Positions 6,988 to 14,928 of a DNA stretch of 37,133 bases are shown one piece after another (within the stretch, counting starts at the first letter, position 1; every line of letters starts with the position of its first letter). The translations under genes were made by a program, and so were the position numbers. The notes beneath the pieces were generated by a model. It was not told the DNA's origin. It saw nothing but the letters and a program-made list of their open reading frames with translations, and ran no database searches. Origin of the DNA: Chloroflexota bacterium (GTDB lineage Bacteria; Chloroflexota; Limnocylindria; Limnocylindrales; CSP1-4); contig JARDZW010000007.1 in the NCBI GenBank assembly GCA_029240655.1, positions 1 through 37,133 on the forward strand. Reading direction: 5' to 3'.

Positions 6988-8516
6988 CCGGCTCGACGGC
7001 TGCGACTCCGGCCCCCGACCGCCCGACCGCCGGGGACTGGCTGGCCCGTGCCGCGGCCGTCACCCCGCGCAACGAGGCGTTCATCGACGGCCGCTTCGTC
7101 CCGGCGGCGTCGGGGGCCACCTTCCCCGACATCGCCGGGCGCGACGGCGGGCGTATCACCGACGTGGCCCAGGGCGATGTCGAGGACGCCGGAAGGGCGG
7201 TCCAGGCGGCGCGAACGTCCTTCGACGACCGCCGCTGGGCCGATCAGTCGCCCGCGAACCGCAAGCGCATCCTGCTCAAGCTCGCCGACCTCATCAGGGC
7301 GAACCGCGATGAGCTCGCCCTGCTGGAGTCGCTCGACGTCGGGAAGCCGATCCGCGACACCCTCGCGGTCGACGTCCCCTCCGCGGCCAAGACCATCCAG
7401 TGGTACGCCGAGACCATCGACAAGGTGTACGGCGACGTCGGCCCGACCGGGCCGGATGCCCTGTCCCTCGTGACCCGCGAGCCGATCGGGGTGGTGGCGG
7501 CGATCGTGCCCTGGAACTACCCGCTGATCGTCACCGCGTGGAAACTGGGTGCCGCGCTCGCGACGGGTAATTCGGTCGTGCTCAAGCCGGCATCCCAGTC
7601 GCCGCTGACCGCCCTGCGCCTCGCGGAGCTCGCGGCGGAAGCCGGTCTGCCGGACGGCATCCTCAACGTCGTCCCGGGTCCGGGTGCCGTCATCGGGGAT
7701 GCGCTCGCCCGCCACCCGGCTGTGGACAAGATCGCGTTCACGGGCTCGACCGAGGTCGGGCGGTCGCTCCTTCGCGCCGTCGGTGAGTCGGACGTCAAGG
7801 CCATCACCCTCGAGCTCGGCGGGAAGAGCCCGCAGGTCGTGCTCGCCGACGTCGGCGATCTCGAAGCCGCGGCCGACACCATCGGGATGGGCATCTTCTA
7901 CAACAGCGGTCAGTCCTGCAACGCCGGCTCGCGGCTCATCGTCCACCGAAGCGTGCGCGAGGAGCTCGTGGAGCGGATCGCGGTCCTCGGTCGACAGCTG
8001 GCGCCCGGCGAGCCGCTGGATCCCGCCACCAGGCTGGGCTCGATCGTGGATGAACGGCAGCTCGAGAAGGTCCTCGGCTACGTCGCGCTGGGTCGCGAGG
8101 AAGGGGCGCAGGTCGTCGCCGGCGGCGAGCGCGTGCGCGAGGAGACCGGTGGCTTCTACATCGCCCCGACCATCCTCGACGGCGTCGATAACGGCTGGCG
8201 CGTGGCGCGGGAGGAGATCTTCGGACCGGTCCTGACGGTGATCGAGTTCGAGGACGAGGCCGACGCCCTCGCCATCGCCAACGACACGTCCTACGGCCTG
8301 GCAGCCGGGATCTGGACGCGGGACGTCAATCGCGCCCATCGACTGGCGCGGTCCATCCGGGCCGGGGTCGTATGGGTGAACACCTTCGACGCGGCCGACA
8401 TCACCGTGCCGTTCGGCGGCTTCAAGCAATCGGGTTTCGGCCGTGACAAGGGCATGGCCGCTCTCGATGGCTACACCCAGCTCAAGACGACCTGGTTCGA
8501 CCTTTCCGGGGGCTGA
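6984..8516 (+). CDS. NAD(P)-dependent aldehyde dehydrogenase (PuuC/BetB-like)
   Basis: A full-length 510-residue ALDH that oxidises an aldehyde to the carboxylate. The active site is complete: Asn178 (PWNYP), Glu277 (LELGGKSPQ) and the nucleophile Cys312 (NSGQSCNAGSR). The Rossmann segment FTGSTEVGR and the C-terminal PFGGFKQSGFGRDKG are also present, the latter resembling gamma-glutamyl-aminobutyraldehyde and betaine aldehyde dehydrogenases. The substrate is not determined. The ATG overlaps the preceding stop by 4 nt. In this operon it may oxidise a product of the enolase-family enzyme. Betaine aldehyde is worth considering because the downstream operon looks like methylamine/betaine catabolism, but that is speculation. 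Confidence 0.93.
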   Translation: MTGSTAATPAPDRPTAGDWLARAAAVTPRNEAFIDGRFVPAASGATFPDIAGRDGGRITDVAQGDVEDAGRAVQAARTSFDDRRWADQSPANRKRILLKLADLIRANRDELALLESLDVGKPIRDTLAVDVPSAAKTIQWYAETIDKVYGDVGPTGPDALSLVTREPIGVVAAIVPWNYPLIVTAWKLGAALATGNSVVLKPASQSPLTALRLAELAAEAGLPDGILNVVPGPGAVIGDALARHPAVDKIAFTGSTEVGRSLLRAVGESDVKAITLELGGKSPQVVLADVGDLEAAADTIGMGIFYNSGQSCNAGSRLIVHRSVREELVERIAVLGRQLAPGEPLDPATRLGSIVDERQLEKVLGYVALGREEGAQVVAGGERVREETGGFYIAPTILDGVDNGWRVAREEIFGPVLTVIEFEDEADALAIANDTSYGLAAGIWTRDVNRAHRLARSIRAGVVWVNTFDAADITVPFGGFKQSGFGRDKGMAALDGYTQLKTTWFDLSGG

Positions 8517-8619
8517 CCGAGGCTGCTTGCGCCGTGGCCGACCCGCGCTCGGCGGCGTACACTCGTCGCTCCAAAGGGGCGGGAAAGCGGTTCCTGTCGC
8601 CGGCCAAGGGGTGGTTCAC

Positions 8620-9030
8620 ATGGCTCGATCTACGGCCGAGAAGACGGCGGACACCGTGAAGGATGAGGCAGCCGGGCTGGAGCCCACACAGGCCGAGATC
8701 GATGCCTGGGTCGCCCGCGAGCGAGAACGCCGCCAGGCCTGGCTGCAGGGCCCGTCCCCCGAGGAACGCGAGGCGTACGCTCGCCGCCTGCGCCAGCGCC
8801 GCCTGGCGGAGGCGTTCGATGAAGGCGAGGCCAGGATCGCCGAAGGCGTCCGGCTGGGGGTCCGCTACGGGCGCGAGGCACAGCTCGCCGCCGAGGGTGC
8901 GATGACGGTCCTCCTGCGCTGGTCCCGCCGGACCTTCGACGACATGGTCCGTGCCGGTCGTGAATGGGAAGAGGAGACCACGCTCCCGAACCGCCGCCGC
9001 CGCGTCCCCCTCGATGACGAGGAGGCGTGA
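8620..9030 (+). CDS. Hypothetical charged helical protein
   Basis: A 136-residue protein, very rich in Arg, Glu and Ala, with a long predicted helix or coiled coil (about residues 20-90: ARERERRQAWLQ, REAYARRLRQRRLAEAF). A short less polar segment follows (EGAMTVLLRWSRRTFDDM), then a basic/acidic tail. No signal peptide, transmembrane segment or known domain is recognised. The C-terminal RRTFDDMVRAGREWEEE part could face the membrane or a partner. A TACACT box near 8557-8562 may be its -10. It precedes the ABC1 kinase by 90 bp on the same strand. A GTG at 8611 would add three residues. Confidence 0.65.
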   Translation: MARSTAEKTADTVKDEAAGLEPTQAEIDAWVARERERRQAWLQGPSPEEREAYARRLRQRRLAEAFDEGEARIAEGVRLGVRYGREAQLAAEGAMTVLLRWSRRTFDDMVRAGREWEEETTLPNRRRRVPLDDEEA

Positions 9031-9120
9031 GGGGTCTGGCTCGGCGCCCGGGCGTCCGGTAGCGCTCCTTCGCCTCCGCTCGACCGCACGGCGCGAGACG
9101 CGTGACCCGGGTCGGGCCAC

Positions 9121-10827
9121 GTGAGGACGCTGTTCAAGCATCCGCGTCGGGTCTGGCTCGTCTTCTCGGTCTTCCTCCGCTATTTCATCGCGCCGTCGAT
9201 CCGCCTGCCGGGTTCCGACAGTCGATCGGGGCCCGTTCGGACCCGCCTCGCCTTCGAAGAGCTCGGCGGCGCCTGGATCAAGTTGGGCCAGATGCTGGCC
9301 CTGCGCTTCGACCTGCTGCCGACCGCGTACTGCGACGAGCTGTTCAAGCTGCTCAATCAGGTCGCGCCGTTCTCATACGACGGAGTCCGCGAGATCATCC
9401 GGAGCGAGCTCGGCGGCGAGCCCGAGACGGTCTTCCACTCCTTCAGCGCGGAGTCGTTCGCGGCCGCATCGATCGGCCAGGTCCACCGAGCGGTGTTGCC
9501 CAGTGGCGAGCAGGTCGCGGTCAAGGTCCAGCGGCCGGGCATCCGGGAGACGCTCCAGGCGGACATCCACCTGATGTACGCGATGACCTGGCTGCTCGAC
9601 TGGACACATCTGTTCGGCGGGACCCGCAGCCGCGACGTCATCGACGAATTCGCACGCTGGACCGCCGACGAGCTCGACTATCTCGTCGAGGCGCGCCAGG
9701 CAGTCCTCCTGTACGAGCATGCGAAGGACGACCGGTACGAGCGCATCGCCCGCGTCCATCGCGACTACACGACGTCGCGCGTGCTGACGACCGAATTCCT
9801 CGATGGCATCCCCCTCATCGAGATCATGATCGCCAAGCGCGACGGGGACGACGCGTATCTGGCCGCGCTCGCGGCGGCCGGCCACGACCTGGACCGGATC
9901 GTGCGGCACCTCGACTGGAACATGCTCAACCAGGTCTACGTGTTCGGCTACTTCCACGCGGACCTGCATCCGGCCAACCTGTTCGTGCTCGCGGGCGATG
10001 CCATCGGCTACGTGGACTTCGGGATCGTCGGCCAGCTCCCCGACAGCGTCCGCGAGTCGCTCACCCGCTATAGCTGGCTCCTCTTCCGCGGCGAGGTCGA
10101 GGCGGCCGTCCGCGAATTGATGCGCTGGCTCGCGCCGACCGCGGCGACCGACGCGGATGAGGCTCGACGACGGCTCATCCGCCTCCACCAGGCGTTCCTG
10201 TACGACACCGTCGCCGGGCACTCGCGGGCCACGACCGGCGCTCCCGGCCCCGCGCTGCGGCCGACCGAGAATCCGTATTCGAAGCTGGCCGTGGACATCC
10301 TCGAGACCGTCCGGGTGCAGGCCCTCAACCTCTCGCCGAGCATCGTGTCCTATCTCAAGATGCTGGTTACGCTCGGGACGCTGCGCCACCAGCTGGCGGT
10401 CGAATACGACCTGCCATCGAACGTCCGCAACTTCATCCGGCGCCTTGCGCGGCAGCAGTCACTCGCGCTGCTGGACCCTCGGCGGACCTTCGACCGGCTC
10501 TACGCCGCGTCCGGTCGGATGCAGCGAGCGCTCGACTTCGTGGACTTCCTGGAGGCGCAGCAGCCGGTCATCCTCGAGGCCGAGGCGTCACTGTTCGGGT
10601 TCCGGCACAAGATGCAGTCGGCGCGGCGTGGGCTGATCCGGCTCGGGCTGTCGATCCTCGTGGTCGGCGCTGCGCTCTACGTCGTCCTTGCCTATCCCGA
10701 CGACACCCGACGGCTCCTGCCAGAGGGCATGGATTATTCGTGGGTGCACTTCGGACTGCTCGTTGTGCTGGTCTACCTGTTGCTGACCCTCTTCCGCAAC
10801 GTCCGTGGGCTGGGGCGCGAGGACTAG
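9121..10827 (+). CDS. ABC1/UbiB (AarF) family atypical kinase
   Basis: A 568-residue member of the UbiB/ADCK/ABC1 family, ATP-binding proteins that support isoprenoid-quinone or other lipid metabolism at the membrane. Family marks are the KLGQ helix (residues 54-57, AWIKLGQMLALR), the Ala-rich nucleotide loop SFAAASIGQVH at 112-122, the Lys of AVKVQRPG at 133-140, and the catalytic FHADLHPANLF followed by YVDFGIVG (DFG). The C-terminus carries two hydrophobic helices (about 501-523 and 538-556), placing it at the membrane. The start is a GTG at 9121 with no clear Shine-Dalgarno sequence; the motifs leave little room for a later start. It stands between the ALDH operon and the methylamine operon and may not belong to either. 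Confidence 0.92.
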   Translation: MRTLFKHPRRVWLVFSVFLRYFIAPSIRLPGSDSRSGPVRTRLAFEELGGAWIKLGQMLALRFDLLPTAYCDELFKLLNQVAPFSYDGVREIIRSELGGEPETVFHSFSAESFAAASIGQVHRAVLPSGEQVAVKVQRPGIRETLQADIHLMYAMTWLLDWTHLFGGTRSRDVIDEFARWTADELDYLVEARQAVLLYEHAKDDRYERIARVHRDYTTSRVLTTEFLDGIPLIEIMIAKRDGDDAYLAALAAAGHDLDRIVRHLDWNMLNQVYVFGYFHADLHPANLFVLAGDAIGYVDFGIVGQLPDSVRESLTRYSWLLFRGEVEAAVRELMRWLAPTAATDADEARRRLIRLHQAFLYDTVAGHSRATTGAPGPALRPTENPYSKLAVDILETVRVQALNLSPSIVSYLKMLVTLGTLRHQLAVEYDLPSNVRNFIRRLARQQSLALLDPRRTFDRLYAASGRMQRALDFVDFLEAQQPVILEAEASLFGFRHKMQSARRGLIRLGLSILVVGAALYVVLAYPDDTRRLLPEGMDYSWVHFGLLVVLVYLLLTLFRNVRGLGRED

Positions 10828-10881
10828 TAGCATGCTCGAGTCGGGCGCCGGTCCTCGGGCGCATGCGGACGGGAGATCGAC

Positions 10882-12447
10882 GTGACGGACATGGATACGG
10901 CCGCGGGCGAGGGCCTTCGCCGCCGTCGCACGGGCGGTCGCGCCGGCCATGAGCGGCATCTGCTGCCCCAGCAGCGGCCGTGGGCGCAGCCGCGCATGCG
11001 CTACGCGCCGACGGAGGTCATCTCCGCGGACGAGCTCGAGTCCATCCATGTCGCGTCGCTGCGCGTGCTCTCCGAGATCGGCATGGACTTCCTCGACGCC
11101 GATGCGCGCGAGGTGCTCAAGGCGGCCGGCGCGGAGACCGAACCCGACACGCAGCGCGTCCGGTTCGACCCGGAGATGGTCACCGAGACGATCAGGACGG
11201 CTCCATCCTCGTTCACGCTGCACGCGCGGAATCCGGAGCATGACGTCCAGCTGGGTGGCGACTGGATGGCTTTCGGGACGGTCGGCAGCCCGCCGAATGT
11301 CGCGGACCTCGACCGCGGCCGACGCACCGGCAATCGCGAGGACTACCAGAACCTCTTGCGACTCGCGCAACTGCTCAACTCGATCCATTTCCTGTCGGGG
11401 TATCCGGTCGAGCCGGTCGACGTGCACCACGGGGTGCGTCACCTGCACGCGACGCACGATGCCCTGACGCTCATGGACAAGGCGATCCACTGCTACAGCC
11501 TGGGTCGCCAGCGCAACGTCGACTGCCTCGAGATGGTGCGCATCGTGCGCGGCGTGGATGACGCCACGCTGGACCGGGAGCCGTCGATCTTCACGGTCGT
11601 CAACTCGAGCTCGCCGCTACGGCTCGATGCGCCGATGTTGCAGGGGATCATGGAGTTCGCGCGGCGCGGGCAGGTCGTGTGCATCACGCCGTTCACGCTG
11701 GCCGGCGCGATGGCGCCGGTGACGCTCGCGGGCGCCCTCACCGAGCAGAACGCCGAGGCGCTGGCGGGCATGGTCCTGACCCAGGTCGTGCGGCCGGGGG
11801 CGCCCGTCATCTACGGCGGCTTCACCTCGAACGTTGACATGCAGTCGGGTGCGCCCGCGTTCGGGACGCCCGAGTACATGCGGACCGCGATGATCGGTGG
11901 TCAGCTCGCCCGTCGCTACGGCGTGCCGTATCGATCTTCGAACGTGTCGGCGGCCAATGCGCTCGATGCGCAGGCGGCGTACGAGTCGGTCTTCTCACTG
12001 TGGGGCGCGATCATGGGCGGCGTCAACCTGCTCATGCACGGTGCCGGCTGGATGGAGGGTGGCCTCCACGCGAGCTACGAAAAGATGATCCTGGACGCCG
12101 AGCTGCTCGGGATGGTGGAGGCCTTCCTGGACCCGGTGGTCGTGGACCAGGACACGCTGGGCTTCGACGCGATCGAGGGCGTCGGCCCCGGGGGCCACTT
12201 CTTCGGCGCCGAGCACACGCAGTCGCGCTACAAGACCGCGTTCCACAAGCCGATGCTCAGCGATTGGCGCAACTACGAGACCTGGGAAGAGGCCGGTTCC
12301 CCGGAGCTGCCCGCCAAGGCCAATCGGATCTGGAAAGAGCTGCTGGCCTCATATGAGCCGCCACCGATCGATCCGGCAGTGGCCGAAGAGCTCCAGGCCT
12401 TCGTCGACCGGCGCGTCGCCGAGGGCGGCGTCCCCACCGACTACTGA
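10882..12447 (+). CDS. Trimethylamine methyltransferase (MttB) family protein, non-pyrrolysine
   Basis: A 521-residue member of the MttB superfamily. Characterised members move a methyl group from a quaternary or tertiary amine (trimethylamine, glycine betaine, proline betaine, carnitine) to the cobalt of a partner corrinoid protein. The N-terminal APTEVISADELESIH and SLRVLSEIGMDFLD and the later FGTVGSPPNVADLDRG, FTLAGAMAPVTLAGAL and MHGAGWMEGGL blocks are family-like. The frame contains no TAG codon, so it is not the pyrrolysine form. GTG at 10882 is preceded by GGGAG at 6 nt; ATG at 10891 is an alternative. A TAGCAT box at 10828-10833 may be the operon promoter. It is the first of seven tightly packed genes. 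No corrinoid protein (MtgC/MttC) gene is nearby, which is odd for this family. Confidence 0.88.
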   Translation: MTDMDTAAGEGLRRRRTGGRAGHERHLLPQQRPWAQPRMRYAPTEVISADELESIHVASLRVLSEIGMDFLDADAREVLKAAGAETEPDTQRVRFDPEMVTETIRTAPSSFTLHARNPEHDVQLGGDWMAFGTVGSPPNVADLDRGRRTGNREDYQNLLRLAQLLNSIHFLSGYPVEPVDVHHGVRHLHATHDALTLMDKAIHCYSLGRQRNVDCLEMVRIVRGVDDATLDREPSIFTVVNSSSPLRLDAPMLQGIMEFARRGQVVCITPFTLAGAMAPVTLAGALTEQNAEALAGMVLTQVVRPGAPVIYGGFTSNVDMQSGAPAFGTPEYMRTAMIGGQLARRYGVPYRSSNVSAANALDAQAAYESVFSLWGAIMGGVNLLMHGAGWMEGGLHASYEKMILDAELLGMVEAFLDPVVVDQDTLGFDAIEGVGPGGHFFGAEHTQSRYKTAFHKPMLSDWRNYETWEEAGSPELPAKANRIWKELLASYEPPPIDPAVAEELQAFVDRRVAEGGVPTDY

Positions 12448-12459
12448 GGGATACGTCCG

Positions 12460-14928
12460 TTGAAAAGCGAAACGCAGGTCGTCGTCATCGGTGGCGGCGT
12501 GGTCGGGGCCAGCGTCCTGTATCACCTCACCAAGTCCGGCTGGACCGACGTCATGCTCCTGGAGCGGCGCGAGTTGACCGCCGGCTCCACCTGGCACGCC
12601 GCCGGTGGCATGCACACGCTCAACGGCGACCCGAACGTCGCCCGGCTGCAGCAGTACACGATCCAGCTGTACGAGGAGATCGAGCGGATCTCCGGCCAGG
12701 ACTGCTCCATCCACCTGCCGGGTGGGCTGATGCTGGCCGACACGGAGGTCCGCATGGACTTCCTGCGCATGGCCGTGGCGCGCGGCCGGTACCTGGGCAT
12801 GGACCTCGAGCTCATCTCGGCGCGCGAGGCGGCGGACATCTTCCCGCTGATGGATCCGCAGTACTTCGTCGGCGCGCTGTACGACCCGGTGGAGGGCCAC
12901 GTGGATCCGACCGGGGTCACCCGGGCGTACGTGAAGTGCGCGCAGATGGCCGGCGCCGAGGTCCACCAGCACACACCCGTTGTCGGACTCGAGCAGCGGG
13001 CCGACGGCACCTGGGACGTCCGGGTCGAGAGCGGCGACACCATCCACGCCGAGCATGTCGTCAACGCCGGTGGCCTGTGGGCGCGCGAGGTCGGCCGGAT
13101 GGTCGGCATCGAGCTGCCGGTGCTGGCAATGGAGCACATGTACCTGCTGACCGAGGACATGCCGGAGGTCGCGGCGCAAGTCGCGAAGACCCGTCACGAG
13201 ATGCCGATGGCCCTCGACTTCGCCGGCGAGATCTACATCCGCCAGGAGGGCGGAGCCATGCTTCTGGGCACGTACGAGCAGGCGTGCGTGCCGTGGTCGC
13301 CGCACGAGACGCCGTGGGACTTCGGGTCGCAGTTGCTGAAGCCCGACCTCGAGCGCATCACGCCTGAGCTTTCGGTGGCGTTCAAGCATTACCCGGCCAT
13401 GGGCACGATCGGTATCAAGCGGGTCGTCAACGGGCCGTTCACGTTCTCGCCGGACGGCAATCCCCTGGTCGGGCCGGTGCGCGGCCTGCGCGGCTACTGG
13501 GTGGCCTGCGGCGTCATGGCCGGGCTCTCGCAGGGTGGCGGCGTGGGGCTGGCGCTCGCGACGTGGATGACCGCCGGCGACCACGGCGATTCCGGGATGG
13601 ATATCTGGGCGATGGACGTGGCCCGCTACGGCGACTACGCGACGCTCGCCTACACGAATGCCAAGGTCCAGGAGAATTACCGGCGCCGCTTCCGGATCAC
13701 GTTCCCGAACGAGGAGCTGCCCGGTGCCCGGCCCCTGCTGACCACGCCCATCCACGACCGGCTGACCGCGGCGAATGCCGTGTGGGGCGCCACGTTCGGG
13801 CTGGAGCACGCGTTGTGGTTCCAGCGAGCCGGTCTCGAGCCGATCGAGGACGTCACCTTCCGACGGTCCAACGCCTGGGAATGTGTGGCCGAGGAGGTGA
13901 CGGCCGTTCGCGAGCGGGTCGGCATGACCGAGATCTCGAACTACGCCAAGTACCGGGTCACGGGAGCCGGGGCCGAGGCGTGGCTGTCGTCGTTGCTGAC
14001 CGCGCGGATGCCCGCGCCCGGGCGCATCACGCTGACCGCGATGCTCAACGATGCGGGACGCATCGTCGGGGAGTTCACGGTGGCCCGCGCGACCGACGCC
14101 GAGGAGTTCTTCCTGTTCGGGTCGCTGCCGGCCGAGGTCCATCACTCGCGCTGGTTCCGGCATCACCTGCCCTCGGACGGGTCGGTGCGGTTCGAGGTGC
14201 TGGGCCTCGGGCTGACGGGGTTGTCCGTCGCGGGGCCGCGCTCGCGCGACGTGCTGGCGGCGCTCGCGCCGGACCTCGACCTCTCGACCGAGGCGTTCCC
14301 GTTCATGACGTTCCGGCGGGTGGACCTCGGGATGATCCCGGTCCATCTCGCGCGGATCAATTTCGCCGGTGACCTCGGCTATGAGCTGTGGGTGGCGCCC
14401 GAGTACCAGCTGGCGCTGTTCGACCGGATCATGGAAGCGGGCGCGATGCACGGCCTGCGACTGTTCGGGATGCGCGCCCTGATGTCATTGCGCCTCGAGA
14501 AGAGCTACGGGACGTGGTTCCGCGAATACCGGCCCATCTACACGCCGGCCGAGGGCGGGATCACGCGCTACCTGAAGCTCGACCACGATTTCGTCGGGAG
14601 GGCCGCCCACGAGGCCGAGCTGGCGGCCGGTGGCCCGAAGCGACGGCTCGTGGCGTTCGTCGTGGAGCCGGACCCCGACGACCCGGCAGACGTCATCGGC
14701 GACGAGCCGGTCTGGCACGACGGGAAGGTCGTCGGCTGGATCACGTCCGGCGGCTACGGCCATCACGTGCAGCAGTCGATCGCGCTCGGGTACGTGCCCA
14801 CCGAACTTGCGACGTCCGACGGCCCGGGCGGGGCCGGTTTCGAGGTCGAGATCATCGGCTACCGTCGGCCGGCACGATTGCAGCCGGAGCCCCTGTTCGA
14901 TCCCGCCGGTACCCGGATGCGCCAGTGA
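12460..14928 (+). CDS. FAD-dependent dimethylglycine/sarcosine dehydrogenase-like protein with GcvT domain
   Basis: An 822-residue two-part enzyme. Residues 1-~390 form a DAO-type flavoprotein with the FAD loop VVVIGGGVVGAS (7-18) and TAGSTWHAAGG, whose His46 corresponds to the covalent-FAD histidine of mitochondrial DMGDH. Residues ~420-822 form an aminomethyltransferase (GcvT/T-protein) domain with MTEISNYAKYRVTG and YTPAEGGITRYLKL, which binds tetrahydrofolate and captures the released one-carbon unit. The expected reaction is oxidative N-demethylation of an N-methylated amino acid, giving methylene-THF. The start is TTG at 12460 with GAGGGA 8 nt upstream, 12 nt after the MttB-like gene. 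It overlaps the next gene by 4 nt. The exact amine substrate cannot be read from sequence. Confidence 0.92.
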   Translation: MKSETQVVVIGGGVVGASVLYHLTKSGWTDVMLLERRELTAGSTWHAAGGMHTLNGDPNVARLQQYTIQLYEEIERISGQDCSIHLPGGLMLADTEVRMDFLRMAVARGRYLGMDLELISAREAADIFPLMDPQYFVGALYDPVEGHVDPTGVTRAYVKCAQMAGAEVHQHTPVVGLEQRADGTWDVRVESGDTIHAEHVVNAGGLWAREVGRMVGIELPVLAMEHMYLLTEDMPEVAAQVAKTRHEMPMALDFAGEIYIRQEGGAMLLGTYEQACVPWSPHETPWDFGSQLLKPDLERITPELSVAFKHYPAMGTIGIKRVVNGPFTFSPDGNPLVGPVRGLRGYWVACGVMAGLSQGGGVGLALATWMTAGDHGDSGMDIWAMDVARYGDYATLAYTNAKVQENYRRRFRITFPNEELPGARPLLTTPIHDRLTAANAVWGATFGLEHALWFQRAGLEPIEDVTFRRSNAWECVAEEVTAVRERVGMTEISNYAKYRVTGAGAEAWLSSLLTARMPAPGRITLTAMLNDAGRIVGEFTVARATDAEEFFLFGSLPAEVHHSRWFRHHLPSDGSVRFEVLGLGLTGLSVAGPRSRDVLAALAPDLDLSTEAFPFMTFRRVDLGMIPVHLARINFAGDLGYELWVAPEYQLALFDRIMEAGAMHGLRLFGMRALMSLRLEKSYGTWFREYRPIYTPAEGGITRYLKLDHDFVGRAAHEAELAAGGPKRRLVAFVVEPDPDDPADVIGDEPVWHDGKVVGWITSGGYGHHVQQSIALGYVPTELATSDGPGGAGFEVEIIGYRRPARLQPEPLFDPAGTRMRQ

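Noticed and set aside
6663-8429. Minus-strand open frame of 588 codons
   Set aside because: Antisense to the aldehyde dehydrogenase, which has all catalytic residues.
10882-12447. Possible pyrrolysine (TAG) codon in the MttB-like gene
   Set aside because: The frame has no internal TAG; it runs to a TGA at 12445-12447. It is a non-Pyl family member.
12349-14451. Minus-strand open frame of 700 codons
   Set aside because: Antisense to the DMGDH-like gene; no motifs and shadow-type composition.
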